The notes: a model not told the origin generated them from the sequence alone. Counted from the first letter of the stretch, positions 1 through 11,815 are shown. The stretch is DNA of 64,000 nucleotides from Pomphorhynchus laevis (GCA_012934845.2 WNNJ02000945.1:62001-126000), one strand, 5' to 3'. Translations and numbers: made by a program.

Positions 1-132
1 CGATTCTCGGAATTGGATATGCATCTAGGCATGTATACTGATTGACGGTACGCGAATAGTCAATTACTAATCTCCATTTCTTTTAATTTTTCACGATTAG
101 CAGTTGTGCGTGCCAAAGTTATATTTATCTGA

Positions 133-414
133 ATGATTCCGTCTGTTAATAATCAATTTATCTCGAATTTCGTAAATCGGATTTCCGATAAAGTAAAACG
201 TCTCGATTTGGTCGCAATAGGCTTCCAATATCTTGCATTATTTGAAAATATACGAGGTGGAGGTACTCGCATATTTGTAATTGAGTTTAGTGAGACACTC
301 GATCCTTCTATGTTGAATGGTATTGTTACTGACCGATGTAGTTGTAGAAAATTTTGTCCATGTATACATTATGTGCGTAAATTGCCAAAAACACTGAATT
401 CAAGATTGTTGTAG
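133..414 (+). CDS. Small ORF with SWIM-like Cys/His pattern
   Basis: A 93-residue open frame in a stretch less AT-rich than its surroundings. Near residues 69-79 it has the spacing C-x-C-x5-C-x-H (CSCRKFCPCIH), which matches the core of SWIM zinc-binding motifs. Nothing else in it is recognisable. A SWIM motif can belong to a Shu2/SWS1-type recombination factor, to a MULE-type transposase or to other proteins, and the sequence does not decide between them. An AG lies at about 90, so this could be an exon whose partners lie outside the window. It could also be chance. Confidence 0.25.
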   Translation: MIPSVNNQFISNFVNRISDKVKRLDLVAIGFQYLALFENIRGGGTRIFVIEFSETLDPSMLNGIVTDRCSCRKFCPCIHYVRKLPKTLNSRLL

Positions 415-569
415 CATTCACCCAAAGTAGACATATCAGTGCAAACCGTTCCTCGCGTTGATACAAGCTTTTTAGAACTCGCTAGTGTCCCATCATTTTG
501 CTGGCGTCATACCTTAGGTTAAGATGACGCGCGACATTTGATCGAATAAAATTGTTTGTGTTCCCGTTA

Positions 570-1511
570 TTAATCATTGAAATATCCGTCCCTTTGCGAT
601 TGAAACAACAATAATGGTTCTGGGATCGCATGTGAATGAGAAAGATAGATCAATAGACGAAATGGTGGATACACTTTTCGAAGTTCTGTTCCGACATATA
701 CGTGCAAAATGCCCCAGTTTACCGCATTTTATGCAAGTAACAATTCTTGCTGGGCACTGTGTTCGTTCATGTTTTGTCGTTCGTCCACAGAAACAGCGTG
801 TCCATTTCTTGATTGGCTTTCTGGTAGTAGCGGCATCATATGGATTTTTGATTCTCAAAACTGACTCGTGTTTGTTCGGTACCTAAAGTATCACTCGAAT
901 GATCGGATAGCGATGTAGCAGCAATCGATTGACCTTGCAGATGATCATGACACATTTCAGCAGCACGAAATTGAGCTTGTGTAACTGATTTGGCTTGATC
1001 ACAATGTTGTGACAGAGAGAATGTATTGCTTTCAAGCAAGCGTTCTCGAATTTTTTGCAACGAAGACCCGCTATGAGAGCATTTAACACAGCCTAGTCCC
1101 AATGTTAGTCGGCAGTCACGTTGTCAAACTTACATTCGGATGCGATCGATTTTAATATGTCGATATATTTGCGATGATTTCATTTTCTTTTTGAGTGCGC
1201 AAAAATTGTATGTAACGTGTATAGACAATACTGACAGGCGTGTCGAACATATCTTTGAGAATCTGTATCGCAGTGTCGTAGCAATATGCATTCTTTATGG
1301 CTTTGTATATCGCTGGTTAAACAAAGTTAAGAAGGATTGTAAACTTTTGTGAATCGGAAGCGTGTATATGCTAAAGAAACTCCTCGAAGGTGTTTAGCCA
1401 TTGACGCCAAATATCGATAGAATCAGGATCGGTTGCTTTTACAATAAGCTTTGGTGGCTGTATATAGCGGGCTAAACAATCGCTGGCTTGATTTCCGCTC
1501 TGGTCAGAATC
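570..1511 (-). mobile_element. Ty3/gypsy-type gag fossil
   Basis: Minus-strand remains of an LTR-retrotransposon Gag. The N-terminal end near 1511 has a proline-rich start followed by a Gag-like helical region. The C-terminal end near 640-760 has a retroviral zinc knuckle of the form C-x2-C-x4-H-x4-C. No protease, reverse transcriptase, integrase or convincing LTR is visible in the window. The element is broken, with several interruptions across the gag region. It is moderately old rather than ancient, since the knuckle is still legible. Confidence 0.7.
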
Positions 1512-1522
1512 CATAGAGAAAT

Positions 1523-1566
1523 TTCAGCCAAATAAATTGAAACGAAGGTAGCTTTATTTGGCTGAA
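1523..1566. repeat. 14-bp perfect inverted repeat, 16-base loop
   Basis: Two perfect 14-bp arms (TTCAGCCAAATAAA and its complement) separated by 16 bases, just upstream of the gag fossil. One of many unrelated hairpins in the window. Confidence 0.8.
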
Positions 1567-2916
1567 TCTTAAAAGGAACATATATTTAGTTACATGAAAA
1601 TAAGTAGTTGAATCATTAATTCATAACATGAGGACTTTTGTGTCCCGCAATTGATGACACACCTCACAATATAATGTTTCCCATCAGTTGAAAATGCCCG
1701 GTTTATCAACCTCAATCCAATGTATTCTACTATTGAAGACAAATTCGGTCGGGTTTAAAACGTGTCTACTCAAGATCCTGCAGATAAATGAAATGATGGG
1801 GAAATCATTGACACTATTGAAAGTCATCCGACGATCGACGTTCATGGCAGGGAGATGATCAACCATATCGACCAAGCTGATAACGAGATAGAGTCACATC
1901 AAACGATGCAAGAGAGAAACCATTTTGAACATTACCATTGCTCATAGAGAAAAACTCTCGTCACTTCCAAACACTCAAATTCTTCGACGATCGCAAAGTA
2001 CAAGGCGAATTCCGACTCGATATCAAAATTGAAGATATTTCATCGAGTTGAGGAGAATGCCATATTTGAGTTTGTTAAATTTGGTGTTTTAGTTTATCTT
2101 AAACTTATGTAACTTTTTTATCTGAAACCTATTAAATTGTGTTGTAGACTTTTCGTGCTGAATAAAACCGTTTGGGTTTTATTCTCACATTTACATTAAC
2201 CTCTTTTGAGTTAGATATTTGGCGTTTCTGAGTTACTAGATAAAAATGTTGTTGTTTTTTCATCTTTTTTACAAAAATTGATATTTTTAATCATTTACAA
2301 CAAGATGAACCCGATTCCAAATGTGTAATATAGCCAATTCGGGAAATCGAAATAAGTATTAAGCGATAACTTTATGCAAAATATTACACTCTTTAACAAC
2401 GTTTAAGCTCTATTGTTTAGCTTTACTTCTTTATATTCATAATTTGTGGACAGACCTAAAATCCATTAATTATAGATTTTCAAAACAATACCTTTTTATC
2501 TATTTTAAAATATACAGTCCAAAAATTATATTTTAAGTACCAAAACTATATCTTAATTATTTTTATAAACGACGAATATGAACTTTTATCCAGCTGACAC
2601 TAACAAATATTAATCAATTCTTTGATTTATGATATATTTTGTAATATCCGCCTTGCTTTGCAACTTAATTGATATATTTCACTGGATTGGTTTTGATCAA
2701 TGGCCGTGCATAACATAAAAGTAATTTGTCAACGCTTCGCTGATACTGTCTCGTGCTCAAGTTTCGTGATTTCTACCTTAGTAGATGGAAATGATGCCTG
2801 GATACAATATTCAATGTGTGGGCGAACTAACGTGCAATATAGTCGCTTAAAACTTAATCGGCGTATCCTTGCAAGCGTATTTTTGATGCAATATTTTTAT
2901 GTATATATCATCAAAA
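1567..2916. other. Intergenic, no gene supported
   Basis: The part from 1680 to 2060 is less AT-rich and has a 63-residue minus-strand open frame (1684-1875) that I do not recognise. From 2060 on the sequence is AT-rich. A 73-residue plus-strand frame at 2700-2921 has no motif I can name. Nothing here is called as a gene. Confidence 0.5.
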
Positions 2917-3075
2917 CTTAAAATAAAAGTCATTTTTATGAATTGACTAATAAATAAGATACGATGCATCATAATGAGGATTTCAGGTCATTAGGATGAG
3001 CTGTTATGATATCAGGTTTCTGTCACTACTTCTCTATAGGGATATTCCCCTCTATAAAAGGATATCAATATATAT
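2917..3075 (+). repeat. B-block dispersed repeat, copy 1
   Basis: Starts with a run like AAAATAAAAGTCATTTTTA, then TGAATTGACTAATAAATAA, then a less AT-rich tract. The same block occurs at 41,760, 49,930 and 50,730, at 41,760 directly beside a Penelope-like reverse transcriptase. It is probably the end region of that element or of a non-autonomous relative. Confidence 0.6.
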
Positions 3076-4108
3076 TTTCGATACCTTAATATATTGAAAA
3101 TTAATAGCTTTGAAATGCCTATGTGCATAAATTGTATGAGGTCCGGTAACGAAACTTGAAGTCTTCGACAGTGATTGCTTCACCATTGATTTTGCTAATG
3201 AGTATCCAAATTTTTAATGGAATAACCACCAAAACATTAATACTTCAACTTCTTTGCGTAACAATATCGTACACAGATGCATTTAATAAATATACCTTTG
3301 GCTTGCATGATATTAAACTTGATAAAAAAAAGCCAGTTTTCTGTTTCGAGATATTCAAAATGCATTTTAAGAACAATCTGACAACAACATTTTTAATCAG
3401 TCAAGTTTCGGATCATGCTTTTTAGGAATGATCAAGTTCAGTGTCCAGTTTATTTCTTTGTATTGATATTTAATACAAATGAAATGTTTTTCAACGCATC
3501 ATAGTTGTAAAGCATAGTGGATTGCTTGAATATTTCAACATACCCCATATTTATGATTATCGTAACTTATGAAATTACTGCAACTTTGACTTCTAAATTG
3601 TGCCATAAACAGGGCTTTAATCATTAAATGATCTAACCTTGAAGGGATCTGTTGTCAGAACATCCAATTATCGGTATATGTTTTCGAAAATTATACATAA
3701 ACCACATTGTATTGGTTTTTATTTTACAATTTGCTTGTTCTAATTGTAACATTAAAAAATTTATTTATATAAAATAAATTTACCAAAATATAAAAATATA
3801 TAAAAATATAAATTTTGTTTTAATTAGTAACGATTATTCCAATTGTTAACAAGATATCACAACAAACATATTTGCTCTCTCCATGGTCCTTTTAAAACCG
3901 TTTTTATCAAGAGCAGATCATTTTTTAAATTGATTAATGTATTTATTGCAGAGTGGAAATGTAATGGCAATGATGATTTATCACTAATCCTTAATTGGTG
4001 TGTAGTACACAGGTGTTTAATACCGAAAATTCTTCCAGCCTGTACACTTCGGATTAATATTTGTGTATATCATTCTTAAAGGTAGTGTGTAAACAAAATA
4101 TTGACAGT
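3076..4108. other. AT-rich stretch upstream of zinc-finger gene
   Basis: An 89-residue frame at 3156-3425 and a 78-residue frame at 3843-4079 have no recognisable motif and look like chance frames. The promoter of the zinc-finger gene should lie here or upstream, but I see no clear TATA box or initiator. Confidence 0.45.
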
Positions 4109-4785
4109 ATGACGACATGCAACGGTGATCGTGATCTCAATAACATTGACAGTATTGACGATACTGTTTCGGCTGATACAATTAAGACAGCTGAATGTGT
4201 TCTTGCTCAATTAATTGATCGTGCATGTATAATCTCTGATAATGAACACTACTTTTATGGAAATTCAGAAGAAAACGGAAATATCGCCAACCCATTTCAG
4301 CAGACGTGCTTTCAACTGGGACTTGAACTTGCATCCATGTACACCACTAATTTAACTAATTTGGATAAGAGTAAGTTCAGGAATTCACTTGAATTTGAAA
4401 GAATTTACACTTGTCCGATATGCCAGCGATTCAAATCCGAGAGTCGTTCGGTTCTCTGTCAGCATCTCAGGATACCACATGCTATTCGAGCAAGAAAGCT
4501 AGTATGTAACTTATGTGGCGCGGAATTCGCGACCCGTACCGAAGTTCAATGTCATTACGTTGAGCAGCATAAGATAACTCCGATATTACCACCTCCTTAT
4601 AAGGGATATTCGTGTCAGTTTTGTTCATACGAAGTTACTAACCGACATTCATTCCTTAAACACATAGAAAAATGTAAGCTGATGAATTCTGTATATGTGC
4701 AAGATGATAAAGCACAGGCACCGACTACTACAGATATGTTCAATTATTACGACGATATTGCTTATCCATCACTTGATTGTCTCAT
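4109..4785 (+). CDS. Zinc-finger gene exon 1 (three fingers)
   Basis: The first coding exon, ending in phase 2 at a strong GTAAGT donor. An acidic N-terminus of about 95 residues precedes three fingers: C-x2-C-x13-H-x4-H, C-x2-C-x12-H-x4-H and a C2HC variant. The 47-bp intron to exon 2 (4786-4832) ends in TTTAG. Using the other nearby AG (4827) would bring in a stop after some 20 codons, which is why 4833 was chosen. Confidence 0.8.
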
Positions 4786-7700
4786 GTAAGTAAAATTACG
4801 TGCTGTATATTACTGGAATATCCCCAGTTTAGAAATTCACAAGTTAATCAAACGTATACTTCAAGAACAGCTAGCAAATTACTAAATCGGCAGGCTGCGA
4901 ACGAAAGCAACAATAAACAAAATAACGGGCAGGTGAGATAACTGTGATTTCAGTTTTTTTCAAAATACAAGTTTTATATCGGATTTTGATAAAAATTATA
5001 TTTGTTATAATTTTAGATAATTAGTCTATGAAACTAGCATTCCTTATTTTTGAGGAATGTCTCTTTCAATATATACTCTGCTATACATTGTTTTAAATTA
5101 CTTTAATTCTTTTAGTTTAAAAATTACAATTTTGTGTTTTAAAATTTATTCATTTTAAACAGCCTATTATATATTATATTTTTACTGTATAAGCTTGATT
5201 ATATGAATATAATTTAGTTTATATTATCCACATGTCCATATTTATCAATTGAAATTATTAGCATCATTTATTAATATTTTTTTCTATATTAATATTATAA
5301 TTTGTAGGCTTCCCCTATTTAATCCCTATATATACTATAAAACTATAATACGGTTCACACTGTGCTCCGGGAGCCTATAAGTTTTTGTTTTATAATCGTA
5401 AATGTTGCCAAAACAGAAGTTCGATTACACGCAAAGCACACTTCTTTATCACTCCTAGACGAGCTAATAGTAGCCTGCATCACTCATCAGTTATGTGGAT
5501 AAACAAAAGTAGTTTCGGCTGTCTTTTGATATATTTAAAAGGAATCTCCAAGATTTTGCATACATGGTAGCACGGATAAACCTCTTTAAACTAACTACGT
5601 GCTATTCGGACCATCCTAATTTTCTTCATCAGAAGATTTTATTGCTATCGCTTTGTTTCCTCACACGAGAATTTAGATGATACATTTTAATAATTTAATA
5701 GTAAATGGTTCACACTGTTCTCCGGGAGTCTTTACAAGCTTTAGTTTTATAATCGTGAATGTTTCCAAAAACTTGAGTTCGATTTCATGCAGAGCAGACT
5801 TGTTTATCACTACTAGACGAGCTGCTGATAGCTAGCTATTACATACTAGTACAAGCATCTTGTCGTACATTGAATCTCTATCTGATCCTTCGTTCTATTC
5901 ATGTTTAAAGGCTTGTTGAATGGTAGCATCTACACCAAAGACACTATAGGCCTTACTCTTGATTTTTTGAGGTCATCCTTAACCCATTGTCTCATATTCC
6001 ATTTATTTAGAGCAGTTTTGCGTCCATCATTTCCATCAAATTGAACGCGCATATTTTCGTTTGATTTGGTTTATTAAACATTTCTTAATTCTTACTATTA
6101 ATATATTAAAGAGATAAATACAACATATTCTTTAAGAAATATCCGTTATATTGTTAAATATATTTGTAATAAAAACTTAAATTGACTTACATTTACTAAG
6201 AAGCAAACCACAATTAAAATTTTATTTTCTTATATTTGATATCGTGCGGCTATTTATATTGTCATCATCAACTTTATATTCAATATGTTTAAAACCTGAC
6301 GATATTTTTTAACTTTAGAAATTTAAACATCAATTATAAAACGTTTAAATTCTGTAAATTTTAAAATTTTAAAATTTATTATAAATTTTATTTTGAAATT
6401 AAATTCTAATTTCTAAATTTTTAATCATCTCGATTTTTCTTAATGTTTAAATCTTACAAATAAATTTCATTTCATTTTTGTTGATAAAAGTTACTAAGGT
6501 TTATTTTTTTGTGTCTCCTGCACAATTATTTTAATTAATTCAATATTTTGGTATTTTAATCTTTTCTCTAAATGCATTTGAAGAGTTTAATTAAATTCAA
6601 GTTAATTTATGTTTTATTTAATTTATTTGTTTGAAATTTATTTAACTTTATTTTATCTGATATGTATCACAACTAATTTAAGTAGATAGAAGGAGGCCGC
6701 ATTCGAAGAGAACATATGTCTGAAAATGAGATAAAATGGATGTAATTGCTAAAATTGGAAAATATGATTAAATATAATTAAAACTGTAATGCTAATGTCT
6801 CTAACTTCAATCGTTTTACCTAATTCGATCAATTTCCACTGTGTAATTTGATGTCATTATTGAAACGTTTATTTTTTGCAATTAATAAAGCTCGATAATT
6901 ACTAAATTAATATGAGAGTTTGATCCACCCAGAATTTAAGTTTCAAATCAATATCTGACAGCACATACAACGTATTTGGTCTTCTATATCTTAAAACGAA
7001 ATTAATAAATATTTAAACAAATTATATTAGTCTTTAATAATTTTAATCTTTTTATTATTTCAGTTCATTTTAGTTTTAATGCCAAATTCGATTGCATTTA
7101 TTTATTAAATTGCTAATTGAAGGATTAAATTTCTAAAGTTTGTTTCAGCTTATTTTATTTTTGAATTGCGAATCCGGTTGCACTCCAAACTTCTTTGATT
7201 TCACTAACTGACTTAAATCATAATAAAAAATGTGTATAAGTGACATTTTAATTAAAGTAAGGTTATTTTATTTGGCCTCGATTAAACTGAGCTTATTGAA
7301 ACATATAAATGTTCATATTTTGAGAAATTTACATTTTTAAATGACATTCGAAAATACATCGTTCTACGAATTGAACGTCATTTAGATCAGCGCTTTTGAT
7401 TGTTCGTCAGTTTGTAATGTTTCTAATGTTTAGTTATTTAATCCTACTTGCCAATTTGAACAGAAATCAAATCTGACAGCAAGCCAATTTAATTCTATGT
7501 ATCATGGATTTACTGACAGTTTAACCAATACGGCTCTTAGACTGCTGGGAGTAAGTTATTATTAAGATATTAATTTGCATTAAGTCAAGCATAATAAGTC
7601 AATCATTACATTCTATCAAGTTTAATACGAAAAATCCGAAAAGTTTGTTCATGTTATGATTGTTCGTAAATCTAAAATTATGTAATGATATATTTTATAG

Positions 7701-10700
7701 AATGAATAATTGCATACACGAGCGAGTATCATCATTTGGTCGGCTTCATAAATTATCCTCGTGTGAATTCTTTAATCCTAGATGCAGCACTGTACACTAC
7801 AATCAGCGTAGGTGGACCTCATCAGCAGTGAGCCTACGCCTACCTTTCGTGTTTCGGTCCTTTAATTATCTGCTGAAATTTTCCTCTGCTGCCTTTCTGT
7901 AAAAACAAACGATACAGTTTGTAAGGAAAACATTTCCACTTGTGCAAACTGTACGTTGTTTCCGTCTTTTGTAACAAAAAGACGGAGCTAGCACTACAGT
8001 TGCCGGAAACAACCGACAATCTGTCTTTTGAATTTTCTTGACAGGAAACCGGAATCTGCCAGGTTAATAGAATGAATAATTGCATACACGAGCGAGTATC
8101 ATCATTTGGTCGGCTTCATAAATTATCCTCGTGTGAAGTCTTTAATCCTAGATGCAGCACTGTACACTACAATCAGCATAGGTGGACCTCATCAGCAGTG
8201 AGCCTACGCCTACCTTTCGTGTTTCGGTCCTTTAATTATCTGCTTATAATAATAATTATAATCAAAATAATTATTCATATATTATTAATATTTCATAATT
8301 ATTTTATTATCAAGGAAACAAAAGTGTTGTTAACGCCTTTAGAAAAACGCTCGTCAGATTCTATACAAAATCAAGTTTATTAATCGTTGATTTGTTATAT
8401 GTCGGAAATGCAAAATGACTAAAATCCTTCAAATAGATTTAAACTATTGTTATGTAAAATTAAAATGCTTTTAATCTAAAATTATGTAATAATATATTTT
8501 ATCAAAAATATTTTAATTTGATTATAAATGCCAAAATTAACATGTCTATTTATTTGCTTAAAAAATAATTATTTCATAATTATTTTATTATTATTCATAT
8601 ATTATTAATATTTCATTAATAATGATATTAATATTTCATCAACGCAGGTAGCGTTTACGGGGGCTCAACGCTACCTGCGAGATTAAAAAATACTGACGAA
8701 CAATGACTTGTATCGGTGACTTCGTAATCTTGTTGACAAACAATGTTTTGATGTGTTTGACGGGCCCATTTGCGGGAACCGTATGAGATGCTTCTACTAA
8801 TCACCATAAATCATTACACTGACTTTATAACTCTAGATAATTTCATATTAAATGTATCAAATATTTTAATCAATTAATATTATCTTTGTAATAATAATCA
8901 ATATACCATCGAAATGTTAAATAACATTTGACTACTTTACGTTTTGATTTTCTAGTCTAAATAAAGATTTTTGATGGTATGTTTTTTTCAAAAATAGCCT
9001 GATATATAAATTATCCAAATTAAATTGCCGTCTTTTAGCGATGAATCGATTTTTATTAATAACAAAGATTGCATCATAAGAATATAATAAAATGTAGTCA
9101 TAATGATATATTAAAAGCTTTGAGACATTTTGTTTGAAATTGAAAAGCCTTATCCAGAAAATATAAATTGGATTTTGTTTTTGGGAATCACAATTAAATA
9201 GAAACAATTTAATTATTAAATTAAATAATAATAATTATTAAATTTTGTTTTTGTCAAGCAGTCAACTAACTACCAGCATGGCTCATCACCTAATACATGT
9301 AGATCTTCTAACTTGTATCCATCGTCTTTCAACAATAACGGCAATAATCAATATCATGGGTACAATGTTCACAATGATATCTTATCCAATGCTACATTTC
9401 AATTGCTCGAAGTAGGTACTTAAGCGATTTGTCTTTTTCGAAATTGGCTTTATTCCCTTTTTCTTTCATGAACTATTTAGCCGTTTCTTTCTCGTATGAA
9501 CCTGGCGTTACCGACACCACGAATGAATCATTCACAACATCCGCAACTTTCAAATTTGCCAATAAATTCGTTCCATCGTATGCAATCTAATCATAGCTAT
9601 CAATCGTCTGTGATTTCACGAGCACACTTCAGTACAGAAAATAGCAAGATCCAAAATGACACTATTAATCATCATCTAAATTGTAATACGTCGAATACAA
9701 AACAGGTCCTCTTAAATTCAAATGACAAGTCTACATTATTCAATGAAATTCTTACTATTGAGCAAATGAAAGGTAAATGATCGCATTTTTTGATTTTATC
9801 ATCTTTTTTGCAGAAACATTCAAAGACCGTAATGTTCACCGTGAAATCGATATGATATTAAACGCTCTTAAGGAAATAAATCGCAATTTGAATTGGCACA
9901 AAGATGTTAAAGTTACTGAAGTAAGAAGTGTTGCAGGTTCGTATGCTATTGAACTTTTAAATTTAAATTCTTTATTTTGTTTATCTATACTTTCAACGTT
10001 GAAACTTTTTCGCCATTTTAAAATACTAAGTGCATTCATCTTATTTATAATAAAGAAGTAATCGTACATCATTTTAATATTAAAATGATGTCATACATGT
10101 ATTCTTATAATGATTTCAATTAAATTATGAATTTTAATACGGAAGAATTCACAAAGGTATCTAAAAATGCTTATTTAAAATCTGAAATTTGTTACGTTTA
10201 TGTTTATTATGCGATAATAAAAACAATGGAAAAACATGATCCTAAGAATGCATATTTGATTTATTAGTGAATTTAGACAAAGTTACTAATAGTTCTAGCA
10301 AATAGTTGCTAGACAAAGAGTTTCAACTTACGTTTCATTACTCGATAAAACATGCAGACAACAAATCATTTCCCGAGAAAATGATTCTTAATTATTTCAA
10401 AAGCAATATCGTCAGCTGCAGAAAGAAAGCCTTTCTCTTGATTTTAAAACGGCAAATTACCTTATCATGAGTTCATAAAATGAACTCGTATAATTAGATT
10501 ATACTACGCGTATAATCTAATTAATAGATTATTATTATCGATAAATAATCTTACTGAATGAATGTCCTTATATGCAAAATTTGTTAATAGTTTAATTACT
10601 TGATAAGTTCGCTTTCGTAAAACTTGATATTACGAAAGTTTACAACATTTCGATTTTTCTGTAGATATTAATTAATATTAATTCTGTTTATTTATCGTTT

Positions 10701-11815
10701 AAAATAGTAAATAACTTTATCAGGTTTTATAAGGTTTTGATAAGCTTTTAAATCTGCTAAACATCTTATTCTTAAAATTAATTAAAAAAATGTTTTCAAT
10801 TTCTGAAAATTTTATAAATTAAGAAAAATTAGTAAAATGAATTAAAATTAATTAAACTTTTTCATTACTTATATTTTAAATAATGTAAATGCAGTAAATT
10901 AAATCAAACGATTTAATTATAAATAATTACGTTTGTTTTCAAATTATATGGTCTTAGGTAGATGTACTTTTTGTCCCGGTATTTCATTTATACCCGACAT
11001 TGTTCAGCACCATCGCAATGCACACAACATGCAGATTAAATACTTTCAAAGCAACAAGATCTGTATAATATGCTCTGTTATAATGCCAGATAGTATAACG
11101 CTTGTTCATCATCAGCAAATTGTCCATAATATGATTCCAATGTCTTCACTGGAGCGAATTTTACAGTTTCAAGTTGTTGAAACGCAGTCGATACGACATC
11201 CATCGTCGTCTAACATTGTATCCCGTCAGCATCAGCAAAATGAACGTTTACATGCAACTGATAAACCGTTAGTCATTAACGCGTCTATGCCGACAACTAC
11301 TGCGATAGTTAAAACACCTGTTAAAGGTGTGACTACTCAACCGGCGAGGGTAATTTCTTCTTAACACCTTTTTAAAATATGAGCTCTGTTTTTAGCAATA
11401 CTTTTGCAAAAAATGTCTTCTAACAGATTTGGACCTCGACATGCTATGTAAACACCTTGCCGATCAGCATGACGTTGAAATTCGAATTTTAAGGACTTGT
11501 AAGATATGCGGACTGAACATAAAAGAGGGTAGTCAATTAGAACATCACCAACTAAGTCATATCGGAGAATGTAGTATACAGTTGGAAAGAGGTGGGAAGG
11601 ACTTGTTGATGATACAGCATCCCGAATCCTCTCCCTACAATCCAGCTCCATCAAAGCGCAGGGCGACTTGTTTTATTTCAGCGAAACTAGAAAATAACTG
11701 TATTGATAATGGTACATCGGCATTTGGCAATGGTTCGAGAAGACTACAAGCAAAGTCGACAACTAAAAATCAAACTTCAAATCAGCAGCAGTTCGATGAA
11801 ATTGTATTAGATTGA
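4109..11815 (+). CDS. C2H2 zinc-finger protein gene, 7 exons
   Basis: My spliced model joins 4109-4785, 4833-4932, 9262-9411, 9481-9772, 9814-9936, 10958-11326 and 11427-11815. The sum is 2,100 bp, that is 699 residues plus TGA, and phase is kept at every junction. Six finger-like units are visible: C102/C105/H119/H124, C133/C136/H149/H154, C169/C172/H185/C189, C450/C453/H465/H470, C483/C486/H499/H504 and C595/C598/H611/H615. The fingers fall in an N-terminal and a C-terminal cluster around a Ser/Asn/His-rich, probably disordered middle. They are not joined by the classical TGEKP linkers, so this is not a KRAB-like or Krueppel-like array. Nuclear nucleic-acid binding is inferred from the fingers only. 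The first Met could lie upstream (an in-frame ATG is at 4061), and the exon 5 donor (GTTCGT) and exon 6 donor (GTGTGA) are weak. Confidence 0.75.
4833..4932 (+). CDS. Zinc-finger gene exon 2
   Basis: A 100-bp polar, Asn/Gln/Ser-rich exon with phase 2 in and phase 0 out, ending at a GTGAGA donor. It joins exon 1 without a stop. It is followed by a 4.3-kb intron. Confidence 0.7.
5350..5475 (+). repeat. 125-bp dispersed repeat, copy 1
   Basis: Begins GGTTCACACTGTGCTCCGGG. It recurs at about 5707-5835 with roughly four of five bases shared, about 357 bp apart in direct orientation. No coding potential was recognised. Confidence 0.7.
5707..5835 (+). repeat. 125-bp dispersed repeat, copy 2
   Basis: Second, diverged copy of the block at 5350. 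It keeps the CTCCGGGAG core and the TAGACGAGCT tail. The spacing is close to that of the hammerhead-box repeats, so this may be an older family of the same tandem layout. Confidence 0.65.
7698..8244 (-). repeat. Hammerhead-box tandem repeat, family 1
   Basis: Two almost identical 177-bp blocks (7698-7874 and 8068-8244) lie in direct orientation 370 bp apart, with a 193-bp spacer. On the minus strand each block carries CTGATGAGGTCC and GGACCGAAAC, the conserved boxes and stem II of hammerhead ribozymes. They come in the order GAAA before CTGATGA. An inner stem GCGTAGG/CCTACGC surrounds the CTGATGAG box. The 370-bp period with about one and a half units resembles animal retrozymes, which are small non-autonomous retroelements with hammerhead motifs. 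Self-cleavage is not shown: helix I cannot be closed convincingly. Confidence 0.6.
8643..8679. repeat. 13-bp hairpin, GC-richer than background
   Basis: Perfect arms CGCAGGTAGCGTT and complement around an 11-base loop containing GGGGG. It lies within intron 2 of the zinc-finger gene. Confidence 0.8.
9262..9936 (+). CDS. Zinc-finger gene exons 3-5
   Basis: Exon 3 is 9262-9411 (9259 is also possible), exon 4 is 9481-9772 and exon 5 is 9814-9936. The introns between them are 69 and 41 bp. The encoded stretch is rich in Asn, Ser, His and Gln and looks like a disordered linker between the finger clusters. It contains one helical-looking patch in exon 5. The exon 5 donor at 9937 (GTTCGT) is chosen over the better-looking GTAAGA at 9921 because only the former keeps phase with the fingers of exon 6. 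An unseen exon between 9937 and 10957 would be an alternative. Confidence 0.65.
10067..10090. repeat. 24-bp perfect palindrome
   Basis: CATCATTTTAAT followed directly by its complement, in intron 5 of the zinc-finger gene. Confidence 0.8.
10469..10638. repeat. Cluster of four consecutive hairpins
   Basis: Within 170 bp there are four different inverted repeats: 10469-10487 (8-bp arms), 10492-10522 (13-bp arms, 5-base loop), 10525-10550 (8-bp arms) and 10612-10638 (9-bp arms). The arms are unrelated in sequence. They lie in intron 5 of the zinc-finger gene. Confidence 0.75.
10958..11815 (+). CDS. Zinc-finger gene exons 6-7 (three fingers)
   Basis: Exon 6 (10958-11326) opens with two adjacent fingers, C-x2-C-x11-H-x4-H and C-x2-C-x12-H-x4-H, followed by a polar tail. 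Exon 7 (11427-11815) has a further C-x2-C-x12-H-x3-H finger, preceded by a half-finger-like stretch, and ends in TGA. The 100-bp intron 11327-11426 is set by phase: the GTAATT donor at 11350 would put exon 7 out of frame and meet a stop within about 20 codons. The half finger at the start of exon 7 suggests that a short exon with its two cysteines may be missing from my model or from the gene. Confidence 0.7.

Larger units (their letters stand above)
4933..9261 (+). other. Zinc-finger gene intron 2, repeat-rich
   Basis: A 4.3-kb intron, very AT-rich apart from three islands: a duplicated 125-bp block at 5350-5835, the hammerhead-box repeat pair at 7698-8244, and a GC-richer hairpin at 8643-8679. 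The stretch 5930-6060 is less AT-rich and may be a relic of something coding on the minus strand, but I do not recognise it. No other gene is seen inside. Confidence 0.6.

Noticed and set aside
614-886. 90-residue plus-strand frame
   Set aside because: Antisense shadow of the gag fossil's zinc-knuckle region.
8072-8383. 103-residue plus-strand frame over the hammerhead-box repeat
   Set aside because: The frame is shared with 7,660-7,902 only because the DNA is repeated; the conserved signal is RNA-like on the other strand.
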